Shown one piece after another: positions 1 through 12,685 of a stretch of 64,000 bases of DNA. The DNA comes from Syngnathus acus. Lineage: Eukaryota > Chordata > Actinopteri > Syngnathiformes > Syngnathidae. Position numbers and translations under genes: made by a program. Numbering within the stretch: the first letter of the stretch is position 1; each line of letters starts with the position of its first letter. Where the stretch lies: contig NC_051090.1 of assembly GCF_901709675.1 (NCBI RefSeq), positions 5,535,842-5,599,841 of the forward strand, given 5' to 3'. Below the pieces are notes generated by a model. That model was not told the DNA's origin, did no database searches, and was given only the letters and a program-made list of their open reading frames with translations.

Positions 1-3000
1 AAAAAAAAAAAAAAAGATTTTGGTTAGATTGATTTCCGAAATAGGTGTCTAAGAGCATTATACATGAGCACATCTTTATTTTGTCCCATCAGATGTTCGT
101 GAAGGGCTAAAGTGCAGTTTGTCACCTGTTTGCACCACAATGGAAAAGTGCGGCCCTGCGCAGGAAGTGCTGAGGGTGCGTGGGAGGTGCAAGTGTTAGA
201 AAAGAAGGTCAGTTTGCATGTGAACCTTTTTGTCTTAACTCTCCTTTCTAACATCTTACATTTCACTATACTATGCAGACGTCAACTTGTGCATAATTTT
301 GCGCTAGCCTCACTTTAGTCACATACACAGTTGGCCTGCTCGTCTGTCTGTCGAATATGAGTTGCTGCGTTTATATCTGTGTCCACCAGATGGCAGTGTC
401 GCCATTGTAGTCATCCAACACGAAATTAGAAAAGAAACATAACATTGGCAATTACAATATTCGGTCCAAATGCACAATATTTTTATACTGTGTCCATCTA
501 GATAGCAATTAAATGATTATTTTTGGATACAACAGAGTGAACCTGGTTGAGGCAGATGGCCGCCGCTTTACCTTAGAAGACCTGCAAATGTCTTTTTTCC
601 TTCCCGACCTTGAGGGCCAAGTAGATTACTGTTATGCATTTAGCAGATGCCTATATACATCTCATTATAACTCACATTGGAAATAATTGCAAGGTTACAG
701 TCATTGTTTTTTTTTGTGATTGACATGATTGGCATACACAATGTATGAAAAATATTTTAAAAATGCTATTATAAAAGAGGAGCTCTTTAGAATAACTACT
801 GGCCTCTTGAATATGAGGCAGGGAAAGTACTTACATTCACATAAAAGAAAGAATTTTGATGTCCGCAGCATCTGTGCGTCCTTCAAAGAATTAAAAGTAC
901 ACTCCATATATAGACTCAAATTGCATAATTAAAATAAGTCGACGTAACTGGTCGCACCAAATAGAATGTCGTAACCATACAAGAATTAAGTTCATGTGTA
1001 AGTCTAATTGTGTCTCATTTCCCAAACCAACCTAATGGTATCTTTTGAAGGTCAGCAGACGCTCTCTTGAGAGTTGTCATATTACTCATCATTTAATTTA
1101 TTCCAGTAATTATTCCTGGTTTGATGATTGTAATCGAGCGGACAAAATGTTCTTGTGATTTGAATCTGTGTGACATTAGCATATTCGTCTCACATTGCCA
1201 AAACATGCACGTCAGCTTCATTGAAGACTCGAAGTGAAGGGCACTCAAATATACTCTTAAAAGGCCACAAAGAATTTTTCAAATAGTCAAAGGTCAATTT
1301 ATTTAAGAATTCATTATGGTCTCATAATAGCTTTTCAAATGACAGGTTGTCTCCTAGCATGCTAAGCAGACTGGCTTTGTGCTGTCTGGAAAGAGAATGA
1401 CTGCAAATTTGACAGTCTATTCTTCTCCGAATTTCCAATTTTCGCTCTCCATTTTTCTTTGAGCTGTCAACTTATAACCACTTACAGTTGGCGGAGTATC
1501 AACAATATGCACACTGCTCCAAAAAGTGAAAGTTAAAACTGAAAAAGTAAACTGTGAGTGACCTATTTAGATGCTCTCTCTGTATTGTTGGCATGGAAAC
1601 AAGTCCCAGTAAATATTTGCTGACTCCACAAAAAAAACACAAAAGCAAGTCTTCTGTTTCATAATGTTAATGGGGCCTAGACGATTAATCGGCCGGCTGA
1701 TTTAATCAGACGATATTAGCTCATTCGAAATCAACGGATTTCGTATTTTTACTGATTGTTGCCGATTCTTAACTGTGTTAGAGTTTATCTTTTGGAAAGT
1801 GGCAGTCAATTCATTTTGTTGCAAAGTTTGTCTTTGTGAGAGGCAAAAGTAGAAAGTAGCATGAGGAAGAGGTGGGGGCGCCTAAAGGGAGGTGAGCTCC
1901 TGGAGTGCAGGGCAGAAATGGGAATCACAGGGCGAGGTAAAGTTCTACCAAGACTGGTAGAATGAGGGCCTTTACCACAAACGTCTTATGGTGTGCCCAT
2001 CTTCGCCACTAGAGGGCAGTAGAATACAAATACATAAAGTAGATGGTCATGATCGCTCAGTAAGATCTTTTTGTTGTTCTTCACAGTGGATTAAGAAGAT
2101 ATACATGTTCCAATTATTGTATATCTGTTTGTGTTGCTCCACCGTTTGTGTTTATGCCTTTTTGTTAGCATTTAATTAAACACATGTTCAGAAGTTATGT
2201 GGTGACAAAACATGTAATTTTTTTATTTTTTTGTATATTTAATTTAATAGTTACCGCGAGTGGCTTTTCACAGCTTGAACGCACATTTCTTTTAAATTTC
2301 TCGTTTTGAAGTGAGGTGTGTTCACCTCCACCTCGTAGCATGCATATATCAAATCTGTGCTAAAAGCAAAAAATTTGCCTCAATAGTGGATGGAGCAGCT
2401 CTCGAAAAATTTAACAAATTAAGAACTCAAGTGTTATATTTTGGATTTTATTCTCAAAATAATATTACAACATTCATGTGAGATTCTGACTATTTTTCAT
2501 TTCATTGGCTTGAAAAGTTATTGTTTGATTCAGTCAACAGTTCATTTGCAAAAGCCACCAAACAAAATGTTTAATGTCAAGTTTAGCCCCAGCACACACA
2601 ACAACAAACACATCAAATGCTCCTCGGGCAATCCCAGATAGCATGCGATGCAAATGGTCTCATAGCACGAAGGCTCGGTGGGCGTGCTGAGCCCCCCCCC
2701 CCCCCTCGGGCGCCAAACAGAAGCGCTTCCTGTTCACGCAAAGGACACAACGAGTCTGGATTCCGAGACTGTGGCTCAGCGTCTGCGATAGCCACGCGTC
2801 ATCGAGACTTTTTATCAAACCCGTACCTCACTGGAATAGACTCCAGTTCACCCATGAAAAAGAAAATAGATGGATGGATTTACAGTAAAAATGTCTTCAT
2901 GCTACTTGTCTGCTAATAAATCATAAAAGCCGCTAATAATCGTCCCAATAACAACCTTCCTAAAGTTGATGTAACAGATTTGGCCATTCATTCCAAGCTA

Positions 3001-3564
3001 TAAAACCTTTTTCCACATGTGAGCGGCGATACGGACCACAACAAACTTGTATCTTCATTACCATCTCAAAGTTGACAAGAGGACTTGGACCAACTGTGCC
3101 TTTTTGCGGTCAGAAGTGACGCAATCAGTGCTGACAATTTAATTTGCGGAGACGGCGTGGAGCGCACATCTGTGCTTTTCTTTTTGCCGCCTCACGTGTC
3201 GAAAGCAAACCTGGTTCCTTCTGGTGGACGCTGCCAAGAAAGTGAAGGCTTGAAACAAACCATGTTTAGATGCTGACCACCATTTTCCACAACATGTTGC
3301 ATTAAAAAAAAAAAAAAAAAACCTGCACAGGGTCATTCCTTTGTTGTTGATTTTTTATTTTTTTTTTCTTCTTTTTTTCGAAGGTTCCCGTTGCCATAAT
3401 TTCACATCTGGAAAAGTGAGGCCGCTCAAATAGCAGTGGCTGGCTCTGGATTCCTGCAGAAATTGTGTATGCACACATTCTCAGGTGCACCTGTGATTGC
3501 AATAAAACATGTCTGCTCCAAATAAAACCAATTTAAGATTAAATTTGTGCTTTTTTTTTTCCAG
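1..3564. other. No gene seen
   Basis: AT-rich non-coding sequence with poly-T/A runs, a C-run at 2693-2706, and a decayed element with GATTAATCGGCCGGCTGATT near 1682 that looks like a MITE end. No exon I can support. Confidence 0.6.
2790..2881 (+). repeat. Possible LINE/SINE tail fragment
   Basis: CCTCACTGGAATAGACTCCA ... ATAGATGGATGGATT resembles the GATGGATGGA-ending tails of fish retroelements. Weak. Confidence 0.3.
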
Positions 3565-3732
3565 TGACCTCCAGAGACCAACTATGCCTTCAGCTATAGC
3601 AAAACTCTCATGCTCAAGATCCATAAGATGAAAGCAGCGAAACGTGCTAAGTCGATTTCCAGACTTTGCAGCGCCAATTTGAGCTACCAAAGAGGAAACC
3701 GAAAGGACTACACCCCGTTTCAAATCTGTAAG
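3565..3732 (+). other. Exon-like segment, no recognised product
   Basis: A polypyrimidine tract and CCAG precede it, and a perfect donor (TGTAAG|GTAAGT) follows. If the later acceptor is used (exon start 3575), one frame is open for 52 codons, Lys/Ser/Arg-rich (for example MLKIHKMKAAKRAKS), ending in phase 0. I recognise no family and see no partner exons. It may be non-coding or chance. Confidence 0.25.
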
Positions 3733-4579
3733 GTAAGTTCTGAGGTTAATGATGGATAATCTGCTGGTGGATGAGAATCTAAAATCTGTTTTATGTCAAA
3801 TCACACAACACCGACGTAATGAAAATGTTCTGTGGGAGAGCAAGCATCATATTAACAAAATGGATGCTTTCCTCCAGTAACAGAGCTCGACAAATAATTT
3901 GAGCCTTCAACTATATAAATTAGCTCCGTTGGTGTTTTTCTATCCTGCTCAATCCAAAAAACATGTGTCTATCCGCTTTAGACATGTGATTCTTTTTTTC
4001 TTTTTTCTTCTACATGTATCGCGTTTAAACCGCTATAATAATCCGCTTGGGAGTCTTTTTTTTTTTTTCGCCGACAGAGCAATTTTTTTGGTGCGAAACG
4101 TGACACAAGCAAATAAAGGGTTGAGCGCTTCAGGAGACATTTTAAGAAAGGAATACGATACAGAATCAAAATAACACGGCTTGCATGGTGGTCCATCTCG
4201 AGATGTGGTTGAATTTTGTCTGTCCAGAACTATATCACAACCTTAAAGTGGATTGAAGATGTACAATTTTCAAGGATGGCTTGAAAATTATTTTGTTTGC
4301 GCATGTGTGTGTGTTCAACACAATGCAGCTGAGGTCAAAATGATCATCAAAAATGTTTAAGTGATTTTCCAGCTTTCCATGTTTCGTCAGACCTTTGAAA
4401 TTTTTGATGGTAACTGTAATGAAAATTTACCACAGCATTTATATTGTCTTAGTTGCCATTACATTCCAAATTTTTGGTGGGGGTGTGACAGCAGCCACAG
4501 GTTTTATTTAAATTTGTTGGTAAAGCACTAATTCACAAGTTTTTGGCATACAATGAACTTGAATGACTTGCAAAGTATG
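3733..4579. other. No gene seen between the exon-like segment and tRNA-Ile
   Basis: AT-rich with several T-runs; no coding or RNA feature. Confidence 0.6.
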
Positions 4580-4653
4580 TGGCCCGTATGGGGGTCGAAC
4601 CCATGACCTTGGCGTTATTAGCACCACGCTCTAACCAACTGAGCTAACAGGCC
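4580..4653 (-). tRNA. tRNA-Ile (anticodon AAT)
   Basis: The minus strand folds into a complete 74-nt cloverleaf. The acceptor stem GGCCTGT pairs with ACGGGCC followed by discriminator A. The A box is TAGCTCAGTTGG, the anticodon loop CTAATAA reads AAT, and the T arm contains GGGTTCGACCC (B box). It closely resembles vertebrate tRNA-Ile(AAT), with no intron and no encoded CCA. The first run of four T on the transcribed strand lies about 145 nt downstream, which is unusual for Pol III termination. Confidence 0.95.
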
Positions 4654-7600
4654 ATATTAGAGGTCATTGTCATACAGTGACGTGTCCGACATCTATATTT
4701 TGTTGAAAGTCGGCCAGAGTCATTTAATAAATTACGCTGAACTTTTGATTGTCCACTGTTAATCATAACTGAGCATTATTATGTTTGTAAAGGCTAATGT
4801 GAGTCTTTATTAATGTTAAGTGTGCAGTCGAAAAGAGTATTTCCTGTGACTAATGGAGCAGCTTTTGGCTGTCTGTAAGGTTGCCATTGATTTATAGTGT
4901 CTGCTTTGACACCCACACATTTAATGTGCGCTGACCTCAGACGATTCAACAGTCTATTTTGCCACTGTGGCCGGATAACATAGTAAAACAAAACGTCTTT
5001 TTGACATACTCATTTATTGACAGGCCCCTCCTATTTTTCTTTTTATTGGGGGAATTGCTGGAAAAAGAACAACTGGTATCTGCGGTATTTGGCCTGAGGG
5101 AAAAGTAGATATTTGAAGGATGGGTCAGATACTATAGCGGATGTGTCTTGAGTATAAAGAAAGAAGGAAGACTCAGACGCTCTGCGTTTGTGATTAATGA
5201 GAAGTGTTCAAGTGATAAAACAGGCGGGAGCTGATTCACTGATCGTTCCCGACAGCGCCGATTACACGAGGGGGAGCAGTGTGTTTATGTGAGGGTATTT
5301 TGTGACATTCAAGTCGATAACAATGCCGATGTATTTTAAAGTGGGATGATTCAATTCGGTTTCATTTTTCAAGCCTCTTGGAAAACCTTTGCATTCTGTT
5401 CATCTACGGTAATGTGTAAGATTTTGGGCAAATTGTCAAATTAAGATTTTTTTTTTTTAGTTTGTCAAACTGTAGGACCGGTTCTCAAGATGACCCATTG
5501 CTTTATTTGATTTGATTTGATTTTATAGATAACTGGGTGATTTCCCGTTTATCGAATACATGAGTAAAACCTGTACATTTTAATTAGATTAAAATAAATG
5601 AGCTAAATTATTGCAATAAATATTGAAGCAAGATAGACTTTGCCCATGCCTGCTGTGACGTCATTACTTTTCGATAAAGCTTGTAAAGTTAAATAGTAAT
5701 CGTAGAAACACTGAAAGCCTGCATTTTGACTTTTCTAGCCTGATGTCACCCACATACTACTAGTCAGACAAATTTTTCATCCCCCCCCACCCGCCGTTGA
5801 CTGACCTGGCTTTGACTCCATCTGGCTGCTTAAAAACAAAACAAAAAAACCCATCACGGCTATTTTGCTGTGAGGACACTCGGAAAGACGAAGGACTCAC
5901 CAGGAGGGAGCGTGAGAAGTCAATAAAGTATAGCCTTGAGCTCAAGAAAAAAGATGATGCGGCTGGTATCCTCATCAGCCCCCCAGTGTGCACAACCTAA
6001 ACATTTTACGCATGAGAACAAATAAAAACTCTTTGGGGAACGACTGGTGACGTTGAAGCGTTATACAAGTTTTTCTAGATGTTTAACTTTCATAAATTTA
6101 TAAGATGGCTTTTGTAGTTCATCCAAACATTCATGTTGTACATTCATTTGTACAACAAATATGATTTTTTGCCTGATGTGGTTCACATAAACTGCAACTG
6201 AGTGAGGGTAAAAAATGTAATGGCTGCTGTAATTTTGTCACTTTTTCATCCCATCGCTAATGAAGTCTAATCATAAGAGCTGCTCTGAAGCGATGACTCA
6301 TCTAATGACTTTAATGCACCATCACTCATACAGGTAATGGAATCGGCTCTCTGTGAATGATCAGGTGCAAATTGACCAGCCTCAAGTGCCCTCATAGGAA
6401 AGGAATAAAAAAAAACTTTTTACGCTGAACCACATTTCATGCCTGACGTGTCTCACTCAGGCTGCTCTTGAGATTCTTTTCAAGGTTAAACAGTAGCAAG
6501 CTCCGTGTTGTATGATTCATAAATGATAAATAAATGACTTCTTTCACACAACAGTTTTCAAAATCAGATGTTGCCTTTTGAAACGACATCACTGCACAGC
6601 CAGTCAAAGTGCTGCAAAGTGGTCAATCCACCAAACTAATGAAGCGGCCAAACGGCTACGCACACATGCTGCGTAGATGATTGAAGCGGTTGGTACCGAC
6701 CAAAAAAAAAAAATTCAGAGCAGAAAGAGAAAAAGAGAGTGCACTCATTCTTTCCACAATAAGCCTTGGCACTCATTTGGAATATTTGTACTCGCTTGGC
6801 CCAGTAAAACGCTTTTCTGTGATTCCCATTGAATGTGCTGAAGCAGCCAAAATAATATGATTGACATTCATAATACTTTGACTGATATCTGACAGAAAGA
6901 ACGACACGCAAAATATGTGTTAGACCCCAATGAGGCCGAAATAATTTCCGAGGGAGATGGCACGCACACACACAAAAAAAAAAAAAGCTTTTGTATCTGA
7001 AAATTTGCTTTCCCAGACGGATGAATCCCCTCATTCCCATTAAGTCCCATACTGAGACGGCCTGGCTGGAGGGCCTGTGATGTGGCCGGACGCGGCGAGC
7101 CAGCGTGGATTCCATCTCTGCTTTCATGGAGTATCGAATGTTCCTTTATGGACCTGGCCTCTCTTCGCTGGAGTCTTTAAATATAATAGAAAAGATATAA
7201 CGGAGAGTTGCTAAATGTATAGCGAAGAAGGTTTCTCCAATCAAAGAGACAGTTTTGTTGCCTGGGTCTAATAAAAAAATAGGACATGCCCAGATGAAAT
7301 TCTTGTTTACCTTGTCACAAAGCCTCAGATCTCCCGTGCCCTAGACTGTAATATTTTCTCATATTATGGCTTTCCTCTGTTAGCGGTCAGGAAGTACAGT
7401 TAAGAGCGCCGCTGTGAGATAAATGGAGATTGTTGAGGCTTGGGAGCAAAAATGAGATTTGCTATAAACCAAGGATTGAAGCGAGAAATCCTTTATATTT
7501 TTCAGAGCTTTAATATAAATTCGCATTTTGTAACGCTTGAATCTCCGAATCATGTAAGCGCCGTCTCCAGTCTGTTTTTTTCGGCAGTAGATTTGTGTCC

Positions 7601-10600
7601 GACGTGTTCCATGACTTCCTCACGTTACCTGGTAAATTGGACAATGTCACGCTCTGCGAACGGCAACGTGATTACTTGCATGACTGGTGGTGATTATGAT
7701 TAACGTGTTTTTGTGGATGTATTGCAGGGGCTCTTCTTGTCGCCCTCGGTAGGTCATCATACTTGTGTGTATGGGTAGCTTTGGCGGAACTAGAGGGGGC
7801 ACCAAAGGGCACAGGAACCTCCCTGAAATATGATTGGGTACCAAGCCTTTGAGGTATTTTCTGATTTTTTTCAGAATATTTTTCCCACAGAGAACATATA
7901 TGAATGTTCAACAGTGTTTTCTGAAGAATTGTTTGGGTTTGTTAAAAAAAAAAAAAAGTTGTGTTTCGGACCCCTTGAGATAGCTTAAACACAACATAAC
8001 CAGAGGTTCTGGAACAGTAAGTGGGAATTTGTTGTTGATTAACTTGAGTTTCAGAGAGCTAATTCCATCTGATTGCATCAGGAATGTGGAAGAGAGTCAT
8101 ACTGAAAAGAAGTTTCCTTTCACTCAATTTTTCATCCTCATCAGAGGCCAAGTATTTTGGTTTCATCATGAAACAAGACGATGAGACGTGAGTTATGCCA
8201 ATTCAATCACATCGTTAATAGATCATTCCAGGCTTCTTTCAAATCATCTCGTCGACATTTTCGGATGGTGAGCGCGGTGATGTATGGCGCGCGTGGATAC
8301 AATCGCAAGAACAGGAATGCACGTTGCATCTGATGTTTCTTGCAGACAAGTTTGGTGACGAGTGATCCAACATATGGGTGCCGTGCCGTGCCCTCCGTGT
8401 GCCACCGGGGCAAATCATTCCCGCACATGTTTCATCCGAGTTAAAACATTCTGTGGTTTAAGATGCGTGCAAGTCCAGTCAGCTAGCAACACCGTTTGGA
8501 AAATCTGTTGAAAAAAATTCATATTCTCTTTTGTGTGAGCCCAATAGCCACAAATTGGGCTAACCTGCAAAAGTCTCACTTGTATGACATTTCCAGAAAG
8601 CTGCGGCCTTTCAACACAAACCTTTGCAGATCTGAAGTGGTAAGGATTGTTAAAAATGGAGAGAAAAAGACTGACACATGCTGACAGGTTGATTGGACTG
8701 ACTCGGAGGAGAGGAAATGTCCAAGTGTATGCTTGTACTAACATTTCAAGGCAGTAATCAAGCCATCTCTTCTGGCTGACATATTCGGGCCTCCCGAGTG
8801 CCTGCAATCATCGAGTGTAAAATTACACAACCGACTGAGTATATTTTTTTGTAAGCTGCCGATGTTGAAAAAACAGGTCGGGTATTATAGTTCACATTTT
8901 GGCCCAATTGTGATGTCATAGTTTTTCTTTTTGTATAACTTATTTCTCCTTTGATATTGAAAGCTAATTAGCATAGCACTCTATTTAATCCAACTTTCCG
9001 AAACCTGGTAAACAATTTGGAGTGGCAAAACGACATTCTCATGTTTCACTCATTTTTATTCTTCCCTCAAGCTTTATTTTTGGGAAAAAAAGGAAAGCTT
9101 CAGTCCGCGCTGGCCACTGCCAACACTTTAATGTTGCAAGCCGTCCTTGTCTATCGGAGTGTTTGATGTCTGCTGCTTGCGGTCGTTTCATAGCCGGAAA
9201 ATGAGTTCAGAAAGGGTCGAAAAATGCAATTCCCAGTATGTCACACTGTTTTTTGACGTGAGCAAGACACCTGAGGCCTTCCTGTTAACAAGCTAGCGAG
9301 TGTCTTTGTATTCTGCTATTGTCAGTTTATTTCTGCTGCTCCTTTTAACTAGCTTCAATGAAGACAAAAAAACAAAAACATCCAAGTAGACCTCAAGTCA
9401 GGGTTGATGGAAGCTGGTCTTGAAATTCCCCCTTGCTTTGCGCTTGCTTTGTTGTTATCAACTCAGTGATTACATCAGACACAATTTGTTGCCTAATATG
9501 TCATCATCGCAAAATAAATGGCTCGGATACAGCTCGTGTTTACCGCAAGTGGTAGCGCAGCGATCCAGTGATCATTCCGGGATGTCTCCAATCTTTTGTT
9601 GTTTTATGAATTCCATCCAGCATGTGCTGATTGTTACTTTCAACATCACTCTGATTTTCATTTTACTTTGGCTGTTTTTGTTGTCTGTCTGAACACATAT
9701 TTCATTTTGCGCCCAGCGTGTTTGCTAATTGTCGACAACTACAATACAGGGATTTCTTTTTTTTGTATCTTCTCTTGGTTTTCTGAGTAGCTTGAAATGT
9801 GAAGTGTCACAGTGATTTGTGTTTCACTCTTGACTAACTGACTGGGGGATATTTCACTCCACTTCACCGGAAAGCCAAGATGCAGTTGTCAACTCCAGCT
9901 AGATTTGAATATGGTCACAAACACTCAACATCATGAGACACTATGTGATACAAAAATAACAAATATTCAGCCTATGGAATTGAATAGAAATGTGTAATTG
10001 TGGTCATGCAAAAATTCAAATTGTAATGCATGCACTCATTTTTTTTTTCCATGTCAGTTGATTTATTGTAAGTAAGCCTTAAAAAATAAATAGAGTAAAA
10101 AATCCTCTATTATTTATTTCATTGAATAATTTGGTAAATAATTCTAATTAAATTGATCATAAAAATAAAAAAAAACTCCGTATTATAATATTCATCGAAA
10201 GCTGAGTACTTTAGTTTAAATTTATTCTTATAATGCTACATCACAACTTATTTTCACGTCTCAATGACAGTTTGTTATGTTAACGTTCTCTTCAAATCCG
10301 AACAAATCAGGTTGAACAGTGTGTTCAGTTATGGGAGCGAGCTTCCACGGCATGCAGTCTAAAGAATCAAACTTCACAAATCCATCGTCTGTTCCACGTC
10401 AGTCTACTGACAGCCGCCTTGGCAATGGCAGACGGGCCCGCTCTCTGGCCACCAACATTTGTGGTCGAGAAAAAGCGTAAAAGAGGATTAAAATAAATGT
10501 ACTTTGACGTTGACTACACAGCACAGGATTTATTTCGTGCACTGGAAGATTAAATTGGTTGATTTGATCTCACATGGCTCATTCACTTTAATAGCTGCAT

Positions 10601-11617
10601 CTTCCTGAGGTTAGTTTTGATCTATTGGTTCAAGTATTACTATTTGGAAAAAAAAGTTTTTTTCCCAGTCACAGAACTCGTTTGACAGTGAGGCTCAACA
10701 GAAGTGCCGGGCCGAGACGCAGAGCTCCAAAACAACTTGTGATGTGAAGCTTACGCTGTGGAAAGTTAAACTCTCGCCATCAGCAGAACAATAACGGGCT
10801 TTATGTTTGTATGTCCACAATGACATTTTGTGTAATGGTTCCACCTCTACCGGGAAAGCCTTTTGGTGTCACAAATGGACCTCCACCAAGGAACAGGAAG
10901 CGTCTGTGAGCGAGTAATAATCCAACATGCACACTTCTGAAGACTCAGCGTTTGGGTTGCGACCGGTGGCGGACGTGCGAAGGGCTGCTCGAGTGCTTAT
11001 TTTGGCTGATGCTTACTTTGATTTCTGCACCAGCTGTTTCTCAAAGTGCCTTGGTCAGGGAGTTTGTATCTATTGATCATTACCTCCATCAAAGAGGTCA
11101 CGTCTGGCCACTTGACTTCTATTTCTCAGTGAATGAATGGGAATGACAAAATTCAGACATAAGCACAAGGTGGAAACTTATTTTCGTTTGACCTTGTAGG
11201 AGGTCTGCAGACTTTGCGTTCAACTGAGTGTAGCTGGACTTTTCATCTGGGATTTTTCTTCTGTTGACTCCACCAAGAAAGATCGTGATTGTTTTTTAGG
11301 GTTTTGCAGGCTGCAGTTGAAAACAGGTGACAGAACAATTTATAGAAATGGAAAAAAATCTATTTTTTTAGCCTGGCTGCAACACTCTTGTTGTCTTGTA
11401 TGTCTTTGGGCACTATTTTCTAATTCGAATATTAAAAACCATGAAAGGAAAGGAAGACAGGAAATGACAACCACGAGCGCCGTGCGCGTGCACGCGCGGG
11501 GAATCGCAAATGCAGTGGCGTGATCATTCTACCGCAATATAAACCGCGGAATATGTGCCATACCAAACACCACATGGAAGTGGGAATGCATATTGCTGCG
11601 ACATTGAATATTTAATA
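4654..11617. other. Gene-free interval before rfesd
   Basis: Reading frames here are short or lack splice context and conserved motifs. 11470-11617 is richer in CpG (CCGTGCGCGTGCACGCGCGG) and is the likely rfesd promoter. Confidence 0.55.
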
Positions 11618-11792
11618 ATGGCTTCATCCCCCGGAGAGGGGAACGTCGCGTGGAGACACATCGGTGCAGCCTCGGAGCTTGTCCGCACAAAATGCCGTCT
11701 CGTGTACTCGTCGTTCGGCCGGAAGTCGGACGTGTGCCTCTTTTACATCAAGGGCGAGTTCTTCGCCATGGATGCCCGCTGCGCACACTCGG
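11618..11792 (+). CDS. rfesd: rfesd exon 1
   Basis: Encodes the N-terminal beta strands through the first Rieske box (CAHSG). The donor is at 11793 (GGTAAAAG) and the exon ends in phase 1. Confidence 0.8.
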
Positions 11793-12685
11793 GTAAAAGC
11801 TCGTTTTAAAAGCCACACCGTGGTTTCAACGTTCTCCCCCATTCTGTGGTTTCCCTTTTCCGTTGCCAAAATGGATTTCAAAATAAACTGTGACGTTTCG
11901 ATTAGACGTCGTTATTAAACGATCGTTTACATTTTCATACTGTTCATGAACGCACACCTATTTCAGATCCAAATCATATTTTAACTGAGATATACTGGAA
12001 GTGGTATTTCATTCTGATGTGGTATTTCAAAGTAAAAGCTTGTTGACATTATCTGTCAGTATGCTTCACAGCCCAGAATAAAATACCAAAAAGTATTTTC
12101 TTTACAATTGCCAAATTTTGCAGAAATAATTGATTGATCTACACAATTAAAAATAATAATAATACACCAAGCAAAGTTATTTTGGAAAGAAAATGTAGGT
12201 CATCCTTTCAGTGCAAGCTGAAGGTCCAGAATAAATTGTACTAGTTGCCTTAATGGTGTTTATGATTAGAAATAATGAATCACTGCATGCTTGCTTGATG
12301 AGCATCTCTTTTGTTTCTCAGGAGGTCCACTGTGTGAGGGGGACATTGAGGAGGCCGATGGAATCCTTCGGGTCTTCTGTCCGTGGCATGACTACGATTT
12401 TGACCTCAGGACCGGGAAGTCAGGGACGTCGCTTAAGGTCAGTAATGAAAGCGAGATGAGGCTAGAACAATTTTATGAATAATATTTGGACGTGCTTGAT
12501 GATTATGCATGATGTCTTATAAAATCTCGGTAGGGCCACCTGAGGACAGATGTTGAAATTAACATTTAATGTCTCCACTGATTCAGCAACAAGTACATGA
12601 AGTCAAGCTGGAGGACGGTGACGTGTACGTGAAGCACGCAAGCTGTCTCTCCTTGCAGCCGTTTCCTGTCCATCCCAAGAGGTGA
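11618..12685 (+). CDS. rfesd: Rieske Fe-S domain-containing protein (rfesd-like), three exons
   Basis: Soluble Rieske-type ferredoxin that binds a [2Fe-2S] cluster through two Cys and two His, probably for cytosolic electron transfer; partners are unknown. Exons are 11618-11792, 12322-12437 and 12587-12685, joined in phases 1 and 0, giving 129 aa. Both Rieske boxes are present: CAHSGGPL (Cys55, His57) and CPWH (Cys78, His81). There is no signal peptide or membrane segment, which separates it from the cytochrome bc1 Rieske subunit. The start is the ATG at 11618; an in-frame upstream ATG at 11555 would add 21 unconvincing residues. The reading frame stops at TGA 12683-12685, but that TGA sits in a perfect donor (AG|GTGAGT, cut after 12681), so a further 3' exon is possible. 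The human protein is longer (157 aa) with a different tail. The domain is certain from the boxes; orthology to RFESD is inferred. Confidence 0.83.
12322..12437 (+). CDS. rfesd: rfesd exon 2
   Basis: Acceptor TTTGTTTCTCAG, donor AAG|GTCAGT. Completes the first cluster box and carries the second (FCPWHDYDFD), followed by a typical TGKS turn. Confidence 0.85.
12587..12685 (+). CDS. rfesd: rfesd exon 3 (probably terminal)
   Basis: Acceptor CTGATTCAG. Encodes the C-terminal strand region (QQVHEVKLEDGDVYVK) and ends HPKR-stop. If the donor after 12681 is used instead, the gene continues; an in-frame acceptor at 14291-14292 would give a short tail ending at TGA 14318-14320. Confidence 0.7.
   Translation, partial: QQVHEVKLEDGDVYVKHASCLSLQPFPVHPKR

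Noticed and set aside
6636-7127. 163-codon minus-strand open frame
   Set aside because: Contains poly-Phe from a poly-A tract and Cys/His scatter, no domain, no splice support; looks like chance.
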